A stretch of 5,663 nt of DNA from Tissierellia bacterium (GCA_012518745.1 JAAYRM010000058.1:1-5663), one strand, 5' to 3'; shown: positions 1 through 5,663, counted from the first letter of the stretch. Program-made: numbers and translations. The notes: generated by a model from the sequence alone, not told the origin.

Positions 1-1661
1 CAAGGACCATCCCTCAGAATATAATCAAACTTTATATCCTCATCCCTTATGGTTTCTCTGAAGTGGCAGTTGATAAATCTATCATCCACCATGGTTGTCA
101 GCTCTAGATCATGGGTGGCAGCTATTATGCAGCAATTCCCATCTATCATATAATCCAATACTTGACTAGCCGCACTGATCCTCTCCGCTGTATTGGTTCC
201 TCTGAATATTTCATCCAATATACATAAAACCGGCACCCCGTCCAATATATCTATTATCCTCTTCAGGGATTTAGCCTCCGCCATAAAATAGCTATCCCCC
301 TCCTCTATGCTATCCGTAGTCCCGATAGAGGTTAGCAATCTAAAGTAGTTTGCATTATAGTTTTTGGCCAACGCCATATATAGGGTTTGAGAGAATAGGG
401 CATTTATCCCTATAGTCCTCAGATATGTGGACTTCCCAGAGGCATTTGACCCCGTAACCAATGCTCCCTTATTATCCAATTTAAAACTATATGGAACAGG
501 TTTCTCTAGCAACGGATGATATAGCTTATCCGCCTTCATATAAAACCCTTCTTCCTCATCTATCAATTCCGGCTCCGTATAAAAACTAATTCCATCCCTA
601 TAGGATGCTATGGATATATAGGCATCAATTTTCCCCAAATACCTATATAGCTTAAATATATCCTCCCTATGCTCATTGATCAAATCTATCGTCTTATAAA
701 ATGCTATGGTTTCCCTTAAGGTCACCATATTTATATAATCCATCAATACCTGTATTTCCGTATTACCCCCATCATTGGTATTCAATATGGATATATTCCT
801 ATATATGCCTTTAGTTCTATCCAATATATCCTTAATCTTTGCTTGCTCCAGATCGATCCCTTCGGTATCTATGCCAAGTATTGATTTCCCCGTCCCTATT
901 AAATCCCCAATGGCCTTAAATATCTCTATTTCCTCATATATCCTGTTTTTATTGGTCTGATATATTATTGCATTTACCATAATAACGCTTATCAATGCGA
1001 CAAATCCAATATGCCTATCCCAGAACAATAAACCTATGGATATATAGGATAGGATGGATAATATTCTATATATCGTTAAATACTTCGTATCTGTATCCAC
1101 CCCATCCTTGAAGTAGATAAATAGCTCCTTACCGCTATCCCTCCCCAATATCATCAGGGGTATTTGAAGGACCTGGGATATATCCCTATTATTTAGCAAC
1201 GCATCCACTATATCATTTCTATTCCTCAATTCCCCCTCATCAAACAGGGGATTCCTCAATATATAGTATAGATAATTGGCTCCGGCCAAGGATTTAGTAT
1301 GGTCCACCTTACTGAATACGGAATCCATATTTAAGTCCCGCCAGGTTATATCATCTATAGCGAATCGATAGGTTCCGTTTTCATTATTACGGCTCCCCAT
1401 ATATTCATATAGTTTGCTTATAATGGAAAAATCCCTATCAATATTATGATCCCTACCCCATTGGTTTCTCAAGGTCTTCTCATAGTATTTCCGTATCTTC
1501 CTGCGCTTTCTTCTGCCTATGAACAGTAATAGCATCAGGGATACTATAGATAGCATAAAAAATTTATAATCCAATTGTATGCCTAGGGCAATACCCCCTA
1601 TTATCCCGAAAACCGATATATACTCTATAGATGATTCCATATTCACCTTTAGTTCTTCCAT
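1..1661 (-). CDS. Membrane-anchored MutS-like ATPase (3' end outside window)
   Basis: The frame is open from an ATG at 1661 to the window edge, giving 553 residues. The C-terminus, probably a few dozen residues, is missing. Two hydrophobic hairpins are visible: residues about 13-30 and 34-50, followed by the basic run RRKRRKIRK, and about 196-214 and 217-234 separated by only WDRH. This predicts four membrane helices with the bulk in the cytoplasm. The C-terminal part is a MutS domain V ATPase. It has Walker A GSNASGKST (404-412), Walker B LCILDEIF with D483/E484, then RGTNTAER, and ATHDLEL with H517. The region about 240-400 would be the lever/clamp-like part. No N-terminal mismatch-binding domain (FxE motif) is present, so a role in ordinary mismatch repair is unlikely; the function of this membrane subfamily is unknown to me. 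An in-frame TAA lies eight codons before the ATG with no other start between. The ATG at 1640 (codon 8), preceded by AAAGGTG, is an alternative start. The gene lies 67 nt behind the DUF3784 gene. Confidence 0.9.
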   Translation of the reverse strand, partial: MEELKVNMESSIEYISVFGIIGGIALGIQLDYKFFMLSIVSLMLLLFIGRRKRRKIRKYYEKTLRNQWGRDHNIDRDFSIISKLYEYMGSRNNENGTYRFAIDDITWRDLNMDSVFSKVDHTKSLAGANYLYYILRNPLFDEGELRNRNDIVDALLNNRDISQVLQIPLMILGRDSGKELFIYFKDGVDTDTKYLTIYRILSILSYISIGLLFWDRHIGFVALISVIMVNAIIYQTNKNRIYEEIEIFKAIGDLIGTGKSILGIDTEGIDLEQAKIKDILDRTKGIYRNISILNTNDGGNTEIQVLMDYINMVTLRETIAFYKTIDLINEHREDIFKLYRYLGKIDAYISIASYRDGISFYTEPELIDEEEGFYMKADKLYHPLLEKPVPYSFKLDNKGALVTGSNASGKSTYLRTIGINALFSQTLYMALAKNYNANYFRLLTSIGTTDSIEEGDSYFMAEAKSLKRIIDILDGVPVLCILDEIFRGTNTAERISAASQVLDYMIDGNCCIIAATHDLELTTMVDDRFINCHFRETIRDEDIKFDYILRDGP

Positions 1662-1691
1662 GTCTATTTCATCCTCATCTTGATATTATCG

Positions 1692-1723
1692 TATTGAATA
1701 ATTGACCATAAAACTATTCAATA
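1692..1723. repeat. 9-bp inverted repeat in DUF3784-MutS gap
   Basis: TATTGAATA (1692-1700) and TATTCAATA (1715-1723) are perfect inverted copies around a 14-nt loop. They lie in the 67-nt gap between the DUF3784 stop and the MutS-like start. The stem is AT-rich and has no following T-run on either strand, so it is a poor terminator. It could be a weak processing hairpin or a protein site, or chance in AT-rich DNA. Confidence 0.3.
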
Positions 1724-1728
1724 TCATG

Positions 1729-2064
1729 TTACTTTCTAAACCTATTTCCAGTATTGGCATAGATTATTGCGAAGATTGAAAGCCCCAATGTAATAGCAGT
1801 AAATGCAATACCCATATATTTAGTTTTAAAAAACACCTTATCAATTGCCAATATCGGTACCAGGATGCCAATGGGCAGGAGTATCTTTCCCATGAACTTA
1901 CACAGAGCTTCAGCATCGTAGGTTTCCTTTTTCTCCTTGGGCATGGTATTATATCCTGCTATTAGGAAGGAACCTCGGCCCGATAGCAATACCAATGCCA
2001 TGATAATAATTATCCCACCCACAAGGCCTGAAATAATTAAATCCATCCTACCTGAACTAGGCAT
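1729..2064 (-). CDS. DUF3784 family small membrane protein
   Basis: This encodes 111 residues with three predicted membrane helices at about 8-28, 59-74 and 83-103. Between the first two helices lies the conserved stretch that marks DUF3784: GRGSFLIAGYNTM (29-41), then charged PKEKKETYD and AEALCKFMGK up to residue 60. The family is common in Clostridia and Bacilli, about 100-110 residues long, and has no established biochemical function. The start at 2064 is preceded by AGGGGGG five nucleotides upstream. A second in-frame ATG at codon 7 has a weaker site. The gene is followed after 67 nt on the same strand by the MutS-like ATPase, so the two may form an operon. A perfect palindrome lies 17 nt before the start and may control it. 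Family assignment is fairly secure; any role, including a partnership with the ATPase, is inference. Confidence 0.87.
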   Translation of the reverse strand: MPSSGRMDLIISGLVGGIIIIMALVLLSGRGSFLIAGYNTMPKEKKETYDAEALCKFMGKILLPIGILVPILAIDKVFFKTKYMGIAFTAITLGLSIFAIIYANTGNRFRK

Positions 2065-2080
2065 TCTATCCCCCCCTACA

Positions 2081-2100
2081 ATATGATATATATATCATAT
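2081..2100. promoter_or_regulatory. Perfect 20-bp palindrome, candidate operator for DUF3784-MutS
   Basis: The sequence ATATGATATATATATCATAT is an exact palindrome with no central spacer. It ends 17 nt before the DUF3784 start codon and just before its AGGGGGG ribosome binding site. The half site ATATGATATA contains a possible TATGAT -10 box on the minus strand, so a bound dimer would block transcription. Such AT-rich twofold sites are typical of small dimeric repressors (GntR/YtrA-like, TetR-like). No regulator gene is seen in the window. AT-richness makes chance more likely than for a GC-balanced palindrome. Confidence 0.45.
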
Positions 2101-2101
2101 C

Positions 2102-2138
2102 ATTCAATGGCATCCTATGGTAGCCATACATTGGAATA
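2102..2138. repeat. Imperfect inverted repeat after the amidase gene
   Basis: ATTCAATG (from 2102) is matched by CATTGGAAT (to about 2137), with one extra base. A nested ATGGC/GCCAT pair lies inside, and both pairs share bases, so two alternative foldings exist. It lies between the amidase stop and the 20-bp palindrome. There is no T-run beside it, so I do not call it a terminator. Confidence 0.25.
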
Positions 2139-2170
2139 AAATATGGGCCGGGCTTTCATCCCAACATCCG

Positions 2171-2884
2171 TTATCGTTCATCTTTTACTATATAGACATC
2201 GAATCCCGCTTTTTTCGCCCTAGCAGCTAAGGCTTCTGCATTCTTTCTATCCCTAAAGGCTCCTATTTGCACCTTATATAGTATACCTTTTTCATCCTGC
2301 CCACCTTCCTCCTTCCTAGGCACATATTTCACCCCAAAGTAGTTGCATATGCCCTTTCCAATCGCCTCTGCAACCTTCCACTGATGGTTTCCATCCGTCA
2401 TCAACTCGGCTTCCTTTAGATTGTCCATAAAGCCGCACTCACATATAATGGCGGGCATGGAGGTTCTTCTAAGGACATAGAGGTTACGCCCCTTGATTCC
2501 CCTATCCCTAAGACCTGTTGCCTTCACCAATTCCCTCTGAACCTGTTGGGCTAGATTTTTCCCCTTGCTGGAATTTAAATAGTGAAGCGTCTCGATTCCA
2601 CCATGGGATCCCCATATACCTTTATAGGCATTATAGTGGATGGATACGAATATATCGGCCCCTCCATCGTTGGCCCTCTTAACCCTATTTACAAGGGTTG
2701 TATCCTTTTTAGTATCACTTGCCATAATCACCCTAAATCCACATCTCTTTAATACGGATTCCAACTTCTTGGCAGTTGGGTGATTGAACTCCCATTCCCT
2801 TATAACCTTTCCATTCGGCATGACCGGAGTTCTATTCCCCAGTGTATCATAACCATGGCCGTTATCTATGCAAACTATATGCAT
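2171..2884 (-). CDS. N-acetylmuramoyl-L-alanine amidase (Amidase_3) with one SPOR-type repeat
   Basis: This encodes 237 residues and should cut the bond between N-acetylmuramic acid and the L-alanine of the peptidoglycan stem peptide. The Amidase_3 domain covers about 1-185. Zinc ligands are H10 (in DNGHG), E30 (REWEFN) and H83 (SIHYNA); the catalytic glutamate is E149 (CECGFMDN). After a charged linker (about 188-199), residues 201-235 form a single repeat starting LYKVQIGAF, which resembles one copy of the tandem C-terminal SPOR-like repeats of Bacillus CwlC. There is no signal peptide, as in phage endolysins and mother-cell amidases of the CwlC type, so release would need a holin or cell lysis. 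The ATG at 2884 has GGAGGG six nucleotides before it. The neighbouring phage-type replication gene favours an endolysin origin; a sporulation lysis enzyme is the alternative. Confidence 0.93.
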   Translation of the reverse strand: MHIVCIDNGHGYDTLGNRTPVMPNGKVIREWEFNHPTAKKLESVLKRCGFRVIMASDTKKDTTLVNRVKRANDGGADIFVSIHYNAYKGIWGSHGGIETLHYLNSSKGKNLAQQVQRELVKATGLRDRGIKGRNLYVLRRTSMPAIICECGFMDNLKEAELMTDGNHQWKVAEAIGKGICNYFGVKYVPRKEEGGQDEKGILYKVQIGAFRDRKNAEALAARAKKAGFDVYIVKDER

Positions 2885-2918
2885 AATTATCCCTCCAATA
2901 TTTTTAATTCTATCTTCA

Positions 2919-2931
2919 ATACACCTTGTAT
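2919..2931. repeat. Short inverted repeat ATACA-CCT-TGTAT before the amidase
   Basis: Perfect 5-bp arms flank a 3-nt centre, 35-47 nt upstream of the amidase start. It would overlap the transcription start of the candidate promoter just upstream and so could be an operator. It is short enough to be chance. Confidence 0.2.
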
Positions 2932-2937
2932 ATCTTT

Positions 2938-2967
2938 AATATATTCTAGGGAAATGCATTTTGTCAC
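2938..2967 (-). promoter_or_regulatory. Candidate sigma-A-like promoter for the amidase
   Basis: On the minus strand GTGACA (2967-2962) and TATATT (2943-2938) are separated by 18 nt, in the 101-nt gap between the replication gene and the amidase. The -35 matches TTGACA at five of six positions and the -10 matches TATAAT at five of six. If active, the amidase need not depend on read-through from the replication gene. Confidence 0.35.
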
Positions 2968-2985
2968 CTATACCAGCAATAGACC

Positions 2986-3459
2986 CTAATCGATCAACCC
3001 CTCACGCCTTAGGCTGGAATCCATATCTATCTCAAGCTCATTTATAGAATTATAGATGAGCACCTTCAAATATGCTACAGGATTTCTAATCCTCCGCCGG
3101 CCGCTTATCTCCTTAAACTTATTTACCGCATGTTGAATTGTGAAGAAGTTCAACTTTCCCATATCCTTCTCCACCACTTGAACAGGTACATAATTATCCC
3201 CGAGCTTTATCCTGCTATCCTTCTCTATATCCAATATCAATAGCTTTATTGCATGGGATATCGCCCCCCTATACCTCTCGTCTATAGCGCCTATTTCGCA
3301 GGCATGGAGTATTTTTCTATATCTAGCATTTAATTTATCATAGGCTATGTTTTTTCCATCCATCAATCCATCATCACTATTAGCTATATCATGATTGATA
3401 GATGAATTAGAGATCTCTGAAGTAATCTCTGTAGAAGTCTCTGGTAATGGTGCGGTCAT
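2986..3459 (-). CDS. Phage/ICE-type replication protein, C-terminal half (frameshifted continuation)
   Basis: This encodes 157 residues from an ATG at 3459 whose first base lies one nucleotide before the TGA of the upstream half (ATGA overlap). AAAGGAGGAGG sits just before it, so restart by translational coupling is possible. Residues 1-55 are a polar, low-complexity linker (TAPLPETSTEITSEIS). Residues about 57-157 form the C-terminal domain, ending in the helical stretch RNPVAYLKVLIYNSINELEI, as in winged-helix replication proteins of Firmicutes phages, plasmids and integrative elements; the match to the DUF6017-type domain is tentative. The same frame is open upstream to a TAG at 3591-3589, and encodes a linker-like peptide (DIPSGQSDRTTGSNRQ, then KEEAD before the Met). 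The ATG is therefore probably an internal methionine of a formerly single protein. A free C-terminal product has no known role. Confidence 0.7.
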   Translation of the reverse strand: MTAPLPETSTEITSEISNSSINHDIANSDDGLMDGKNIAYDKLNARYRKILHACEIGAIDERYRGAISHAIKLLILDIEKDSRIKLGDNYVPVQVVEKDMGKLNFFTIQHAVNKFKEISGRRRIRNPVAYLKVLIYNSINELEIDMDSSLRREGLID

Positions 3460-3872
3460 ATCCGCCTCCTCCTTTGGTTCATATTGGACCCTATACTTCT
3501 GCCGATTTGAACCAGTGGTCCGATCGGATTGCCCAGATGGGATATCAGCTTGTCCAGCTCCTCGTAATCGATGGTATACCAGAGGGTTCTATCCATCTGA
3601 TATACATTGAAATTATCTACCCATATTAGATTCATCTCCCTCAACCTCTTAAATGCCCTCTTTATGGTTGAATTGCTCCAAAAAGGAAATTCCTTCTGCC
3701 ATTCATCTATCGTGTTGTAGGTCCAGTACCTACCCTCATGAAAATTCCTACCCTTGCCCTTATTTATCTCTATCCAATAATGCACCTGTTGCAATATCAA
3801 CGCCTCGTTCAAGCCCAAAATCACCGCCAATTCCTTATTAAGCACCAACGGTTGTGAATTTAACAAGATCAT
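3456..3872 (-). CDS. Phage/ICE-type replication protein, N-terminal winged-helix half
   Basis: This encodes 138 residues from the ATG at 3872. I prefer that start to the in-frame GTG at 3887, because the GTG overlaps the ribosome binding site GGAGGG (3883-3878, five nucleotides before the ATG). The domain is a winged-helix DNA-binding module of phage and mobile-element replication proteins. GLNEALILQQVHYW (about 20-33) and GRYWTYNTIDEWQKEFPFW (47-65) are its hallmark stretches. The recognition helix SNSTIKRAFKRLREM (66-80) follows, then MDRTLWYTIDYEELDKL. Such proteins bind the origin and recruit the helicase machinery. Family members are usually nearly 300 residues with linker and C-terminal domain in the same chain. 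Here the frame leaves the homologous path at about residue 109 and ends with an arginine-rich tail (MNQRRRRI) that is really the next ATG's ribosome binding site read as codons. It is divergent from the deacetylase gene. A single-base loss near 3546 explains the break. Confidence 0.75.
   Translation of the reverse strand: MILLNSQPLVLNKELAVILGLNEALILQQVHYWIEINKGKGRNFHEGRYWTYNTIDEWQKEFPFWSNSTIKRAFKRLREMNLIWVDNFNVYQMDRTLWYTIDYEELDKLISHLGNPIGPLVQIGRSIGSNMNQRRRRI
3465..3475 (-). promoter_or_regulatory. Strong internal ribosome binding site for the C-terminal half
   Basis: AAAGGAGGAGG on the minus strand ends five nucleotides before the ATG at 3459 (spacer CGGAT). In the restored reading frame the same bases encode KEEA, so the site may be accidental, but it should allow translation of the downstream half despite the frameshift. 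Confidence 0.55.
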
Positions 3873-3898
3873 ATTATCCCTCCTCACTTCAAATATTA

Positions 3899-3928
3899 CA
3901 ATATCGGCATCTTATTACTATTGTTAAA
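3899..3928 (-). promoter_or_regulatory. Weak candidate promoter for the replication gene
   Basis: Reading the minus strand upstream of the start at 3872, TTAACA is followed after 18 nt by TATTGT. The -35 is good and the -10 poor (TATNNT only). It is the best pair I see in the 179-nt divergent gap; coordinates are approximate. Confidence 0.22.
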
Positions 3929-3982
3929 TTTAAAATAGGTAGTTTTTATTTTCCTTTAAGATTCATTATCCACCGGCTTTTC

Positions 3983-4011
3983 TTGTTCTAGGACTTGCTT
4001 TATGATAAAAT
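3983..4011 (+). promoter_or_regulatory. Sigma-A-like promoter of the deacetylase gene
   Basis: TTGTTC (3983-3988) and TAAAAT (4006-4011) are separated by exactly 17 nt. Transcription would start near 4018, leaving a leader of about 34 nt with AAAAGGA (4034-4040) before the ATG at 4052. The 179-nt gap (3873-4051) thus holds the start signals of both divergent genes; I see no hairpin or other element in it. Confidence 0.5.
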
Positions 4012-4051
4012 AATATTCTACTAAATTGATAATAAAAGGACATGATCTGTC

Positions 4052-5491
4052 ATGATTAGACGCATAAGGCTACCCGGTTGGATTATCATTATCGTGCTAC
4101 TTATTGGAATTACCTTTGGAATAAATCAAGTTATCGCTAAGGTCTTAGCAGAATCACCTGAACCCGATGAAGAGATTGTGGATTCCAGTGTTTATCCAGG
4201 ATTGCATATGGAAACAATGACCAAAGAAACTGAACTCTATACATTATCGGTCAGTAGGCCATATACCGATAATGAACAGATTGATAACCCTATGGATGAA
4301 TGGATAGATGAGCAGATGGCGGAATTTACATCAGGTATAGAGGAATCAAGGGAGATGCTTAAGGCAAACAATTTTCGGGCGCATCTGAATATTCAAGTTC
4401 AGACTGAGAAGATTGCGGACAAGCTCTATATACTTGAATTCCAAGCATACCAAATAACAGGTGGAGCAAATGGTATGACCAAGATGAAATCGTTCGTCAT
4501 CGATCTAAACCAAAATAAACGGCTGCGACTCGATGATGTTTTTGAGCTAGATGAGCATGTTATAAGGCATATCCAAATGCTTATTACAGAGACGCTATAT
4601 AGTGATCAGAAGATAAGCACCTATCTCCTTGATGATATAATCGAGGAAGCCTTAGTCAATCCCGATGAGTGGAAATGGTCTATCAGCCAAGATGATGTGA
4701 CATTTTATTTCGATGAATATGAAATAGCAGCGGGTGCAGCTGGTTCGATAGAAGTCAAAATTTCAATGGAGGATATTAAACTGCATCTAAATGAACAATT
4801 TGCAGAATTAATCGATGTAGATATACCCGATGAGGAAGAGCATATAGAGGAGGAACCTTATTCGGAGGATAGTATGAAGCTGGATCCGGAGGGTAAGTAC
4901 GTTGCACTAACCTTTGATGATGGTCCACACCCGGCTGTAACACCCCGGATTCTAGATGTATTGGATAAGCATGATGCCAAGGCAACATTCTTCATGCTTG
5001 GAATTCAAGCGGAATATTACCCATCCCTTGCCGATAAAGTTGGAAAAGAAGGCCACGAAATCGGAAGCCATACGATGAACCACCAGGATTTAACTACACT
5101 CGAATTTGGGCAAATCCAAAGTGAAATTCAACAATCAGATGATGTTATTGAAACGGCTACCAGCAATACTCCAACTTTACTTCGCCTACCCTATGGTGCA
5201 TCGAATAATAATGTTAAGCGGATAGCCTCAAAACTAGGATACTCCCTTGTCCTATGGTCGGTTGACTCGCTCGACTGGAAAAACCGCAACGCCGCAGCAA
5301 TAAATAGAGAGGTTATGTATAATGTTGTTCCGGGCTCAATTGTGCTATTGCACGATATACACCCCTCAACAGCGGATGCATTACCGCAACTATTGACCTC
5401 TTTGAAGGAACAGGGTTATCAGATGGTCACCGTCTCGCAACTCCTTGAATTATGGGGTGAAAAAGGGGTTGGACCATATTACGGTAGGTAA
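4052..5491 (+). CDS. Membrane-anchored peptidoglycan/polysaccharide deacetylase, PdaC (YjeA)-like
   Basis: This encodes 479 residues. An N-terminal signal anchor (basic RR-R, hydrophobic core about 10-28) places the rest outside the membrane. Residues about 55-145 match a DUF4163-like domain (QITGGANG at 134-141). About 148-250 is DUF3298-like (FYFDEYEIAAGAAG). An acidic linker (256-272) follows, and then a NodB deacetylase domain from about 280. Catalytic motifs are complete: TFDDGPH (287-293, base D289, metal D290), HTMNH (H340, H344), RLPYG (378-382), WSVDSLDW (402-409) and LLHD (H434). The enzyme should remove acetyl groups from N-acetylated amino sugars of the wall. This order of domains and length match B. 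subtilis PdaC, which deacetylates N-acetylmuramic acid; substrate choice here is inferred. The start is fixed by a TGA two codons upstream; AAAAGGA lies 11 nt before, a rather long spacing. Arg and Ile codons are more mixed than on the minus strand. Confidence 0.95.
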   Translation: MIRRIRLPGWIIIIVLLIGITFGINQVIAKVLAESPEPDEEIVDSSVYPGLHMETMTKETELYTLSVSRPYTDNEQIDNPMDEWIDEQMAEFTSGIEESREMLKANNFRAHLNIQVQTEKIADKLYILEFQAYQITGGANGMTKMKSFVIDLNQNKRLRLDDVFELDEHVIRHIQMLITETLYSDQKISTYLLDDIIEEALVNPDEWKWSISQDDVTFYFDEYEIAAGAAGSIEVKISMEDIKLHLNEQFAELIDVDIPDEEEHIEEEPYSEDSMKLDPEGKYVALTFDDGPHPAVTPRILDVLDKHDAKATFFMLGIQAEYYPSLADKVGKEGHEIGSHTMNHQDLTTLEFGQIQSEIQQSDDVIETATSNTPTLLRLPYGASNNNVKRIASKLGYSLVLWSVDSLDWKNRNAAAINREVMYNVVPGSIVLLHDIHPSTADALPQLLTSLKEQGYQMVTVSQLLELWGEKGVGPYYGR

Positions 5492-5527
5492 ATGAGAGCA
5501 TAGTCACATATCACCCCCGATTTGGAA

Positions 5528-5559
5528 TCAATATCCGATGGATTGAAATCGGATATTGA
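5528..5559. terminator. Perfect 12-bp inverted repeat: weak terminator or operator
   Basis: TCAATATCCGAT (5528-5539) and ATCGGATATTGA (5548-5559) are exact inverted copies around an 8-nt loop, 37 nt after the deacetylase stop. As RNA it gives a stable hairpin, but no U-run follows on either strand, which is weak for an intrinsic terminator. It ends two nucleotides before the -35 box at 5562, so it could equally be an operator or activator site for the next gene. Confidence 0.5.
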
Positions 5560-5561
5560 AT

Positions 5562-5590
5562 TTGCAATAGTTTAATATTTTCATTATAAT
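5562..5590 (+). promoter_or_regulatory. Strong sigma-A-like promoter for the gene at 5636
   Basis: TTGCAA (5562-5567) and a consensus TATAAT (5585-5590) are separated by exactly 17 nt. The predicted transcription start is near 5597, giving a leader of about 40 nt with AGGGGGG before the ATG at 5636. It implies that the downstream gene is transcribed independently of the deacetylase. Confidence 0.65.
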
Positions 5591-5635
5591 ACTATGTAAA
5601 TGTTTCCAATTCAACATAAAAGGGGGGATGACAGA

Positions 5636-5663
5636 ATGACCTATATTGCAGATTTTGCTAAAA
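5636..5663 (+). CDS. Start of an unidentified gene (5' end only)
   Basis: The ATG at 5636 has AGGGGGG (5621-5627) eight nucleotides upstream and a strong promoter before it. Only nine codons (MTYIADFAK) lie in the window, too few to identify the product. The nearer ATG at 5628 is excluded because it meets a TGA after three codons. Confidence 0.6.

Noticed and set aside
775..960. Hydrophobic plus-strand open frame inside the MutS-like gene
   Set aside because: It is the complement of a well-supported domain of the ATPase and has no ribosome binding site.
1..1661. Canonical mismatch repair protein MutS or MutS2
   Set aside because: There is no mismatch-binding domain, no Smr nuclease domain in the visible part, and there are four predicted membrane helices.
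1729..2064. Phage holin partnering the amidase
   Set aside because: Size and three helices would fit, but the conserved GRGSFLIAGYNTM segment assigns it to DUF3784, and it is separated from the amidase by its own leader and palindrome.
2130..2170. Intrinsic terminator just after the amidase
   Set aside because: On the minus strand TGGG and CCCA could pair before TATTTTATT, but the stem is only four pairs and the loop long.
3456..3588. Programmed -1 frameshift joining the two replication frames
   Set aside because: The overlap holds no X XXY YYZ slippery heptamer in the right frame; a single lost base or sequencing error is simpler.
3395..3629. Plus-strand open frames opposite the replication gene
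   Set aside because: They mirror the linker region, lack convincing ribosome binding sites and resemble no known protein.
3885..3887. GTG at 3887 as the start of the replication gene
   Set aside because: It lies immediately before and runs into the GGAGGG ribosome binding site that serves the ATG at 3872 with ideal spacing, and adds only MRRDN.

Overview
The window looks like chromosomal DNA of a low-to-moderate GC, endospore-type anaerobic member of the Bacillota, most likely class Clostridia. The reasons are strong GGAGG-type ribosome binding sites on nearly every gene, heavy use of AGG/AGA and ATA codons on the minus strand, and the protein families present: DUF3784, a CwlC-like amidase, a PdaC-like deacetylase and a phage/ICE-type replication protein. 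No genus can be named.

Layout. On the minus strand, read from right to left, the order is: a winged-helix replication protein of phage/mobile-element type, now in two overlapping reading frames (3872 to 2986); a signal-less N-acetylmuramoyl-L-alanine amidase with one SPOR-type repeat (2884 to 2171); a three-helix DUF3784 membrane protein (2064 to 1729); and a membrane-anchored MutS-like ATPase that runs off the left edge (1661 to 1). On the plus strand, divergent from the replication gene, lies a complete membrane-anchored polysaccharide deacetylase of PdaC architecture (4052-5491). The first nine codons of another gene (5636 on) follow, behind a good sigma-A-like promoter.

How the parts relate. 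The replication protein plus endolysin-like amidase look like the remnant of a prophage or integrated element, because no capsid, integrase or holin gene is present here. The DUF3784 and MutS-like genes are 67 nt apart on one strand and both encode membrane proteins, so they may be co-transcribed and work together; this is inference. The deacetylase modifies peptidoglycan outside the membrane and probably has nothing to do with the minus-strand genes, whose Arg and Ile codon choice differs from its own.

Best leads. (1) The replication gene is best explained as one reading frame of about 295 codons broken by loss of one base near 3546, with the downstream half able to restart from an internal AAAGGAGG site. 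(2) A membrane-bound MutS-family ATPase without any mismatch-recognition domain lies next to a small membrane protein. (3) A perfect 20-bp palindrome sits directly before the DUF3784 gene, and a perfect 12-bp inverted repeat abuts the promoter of the last gene. I found no CRISPR array, tRNA, rRNA or insertion sequence. No gene-free stretch exceeds about 180 nt.
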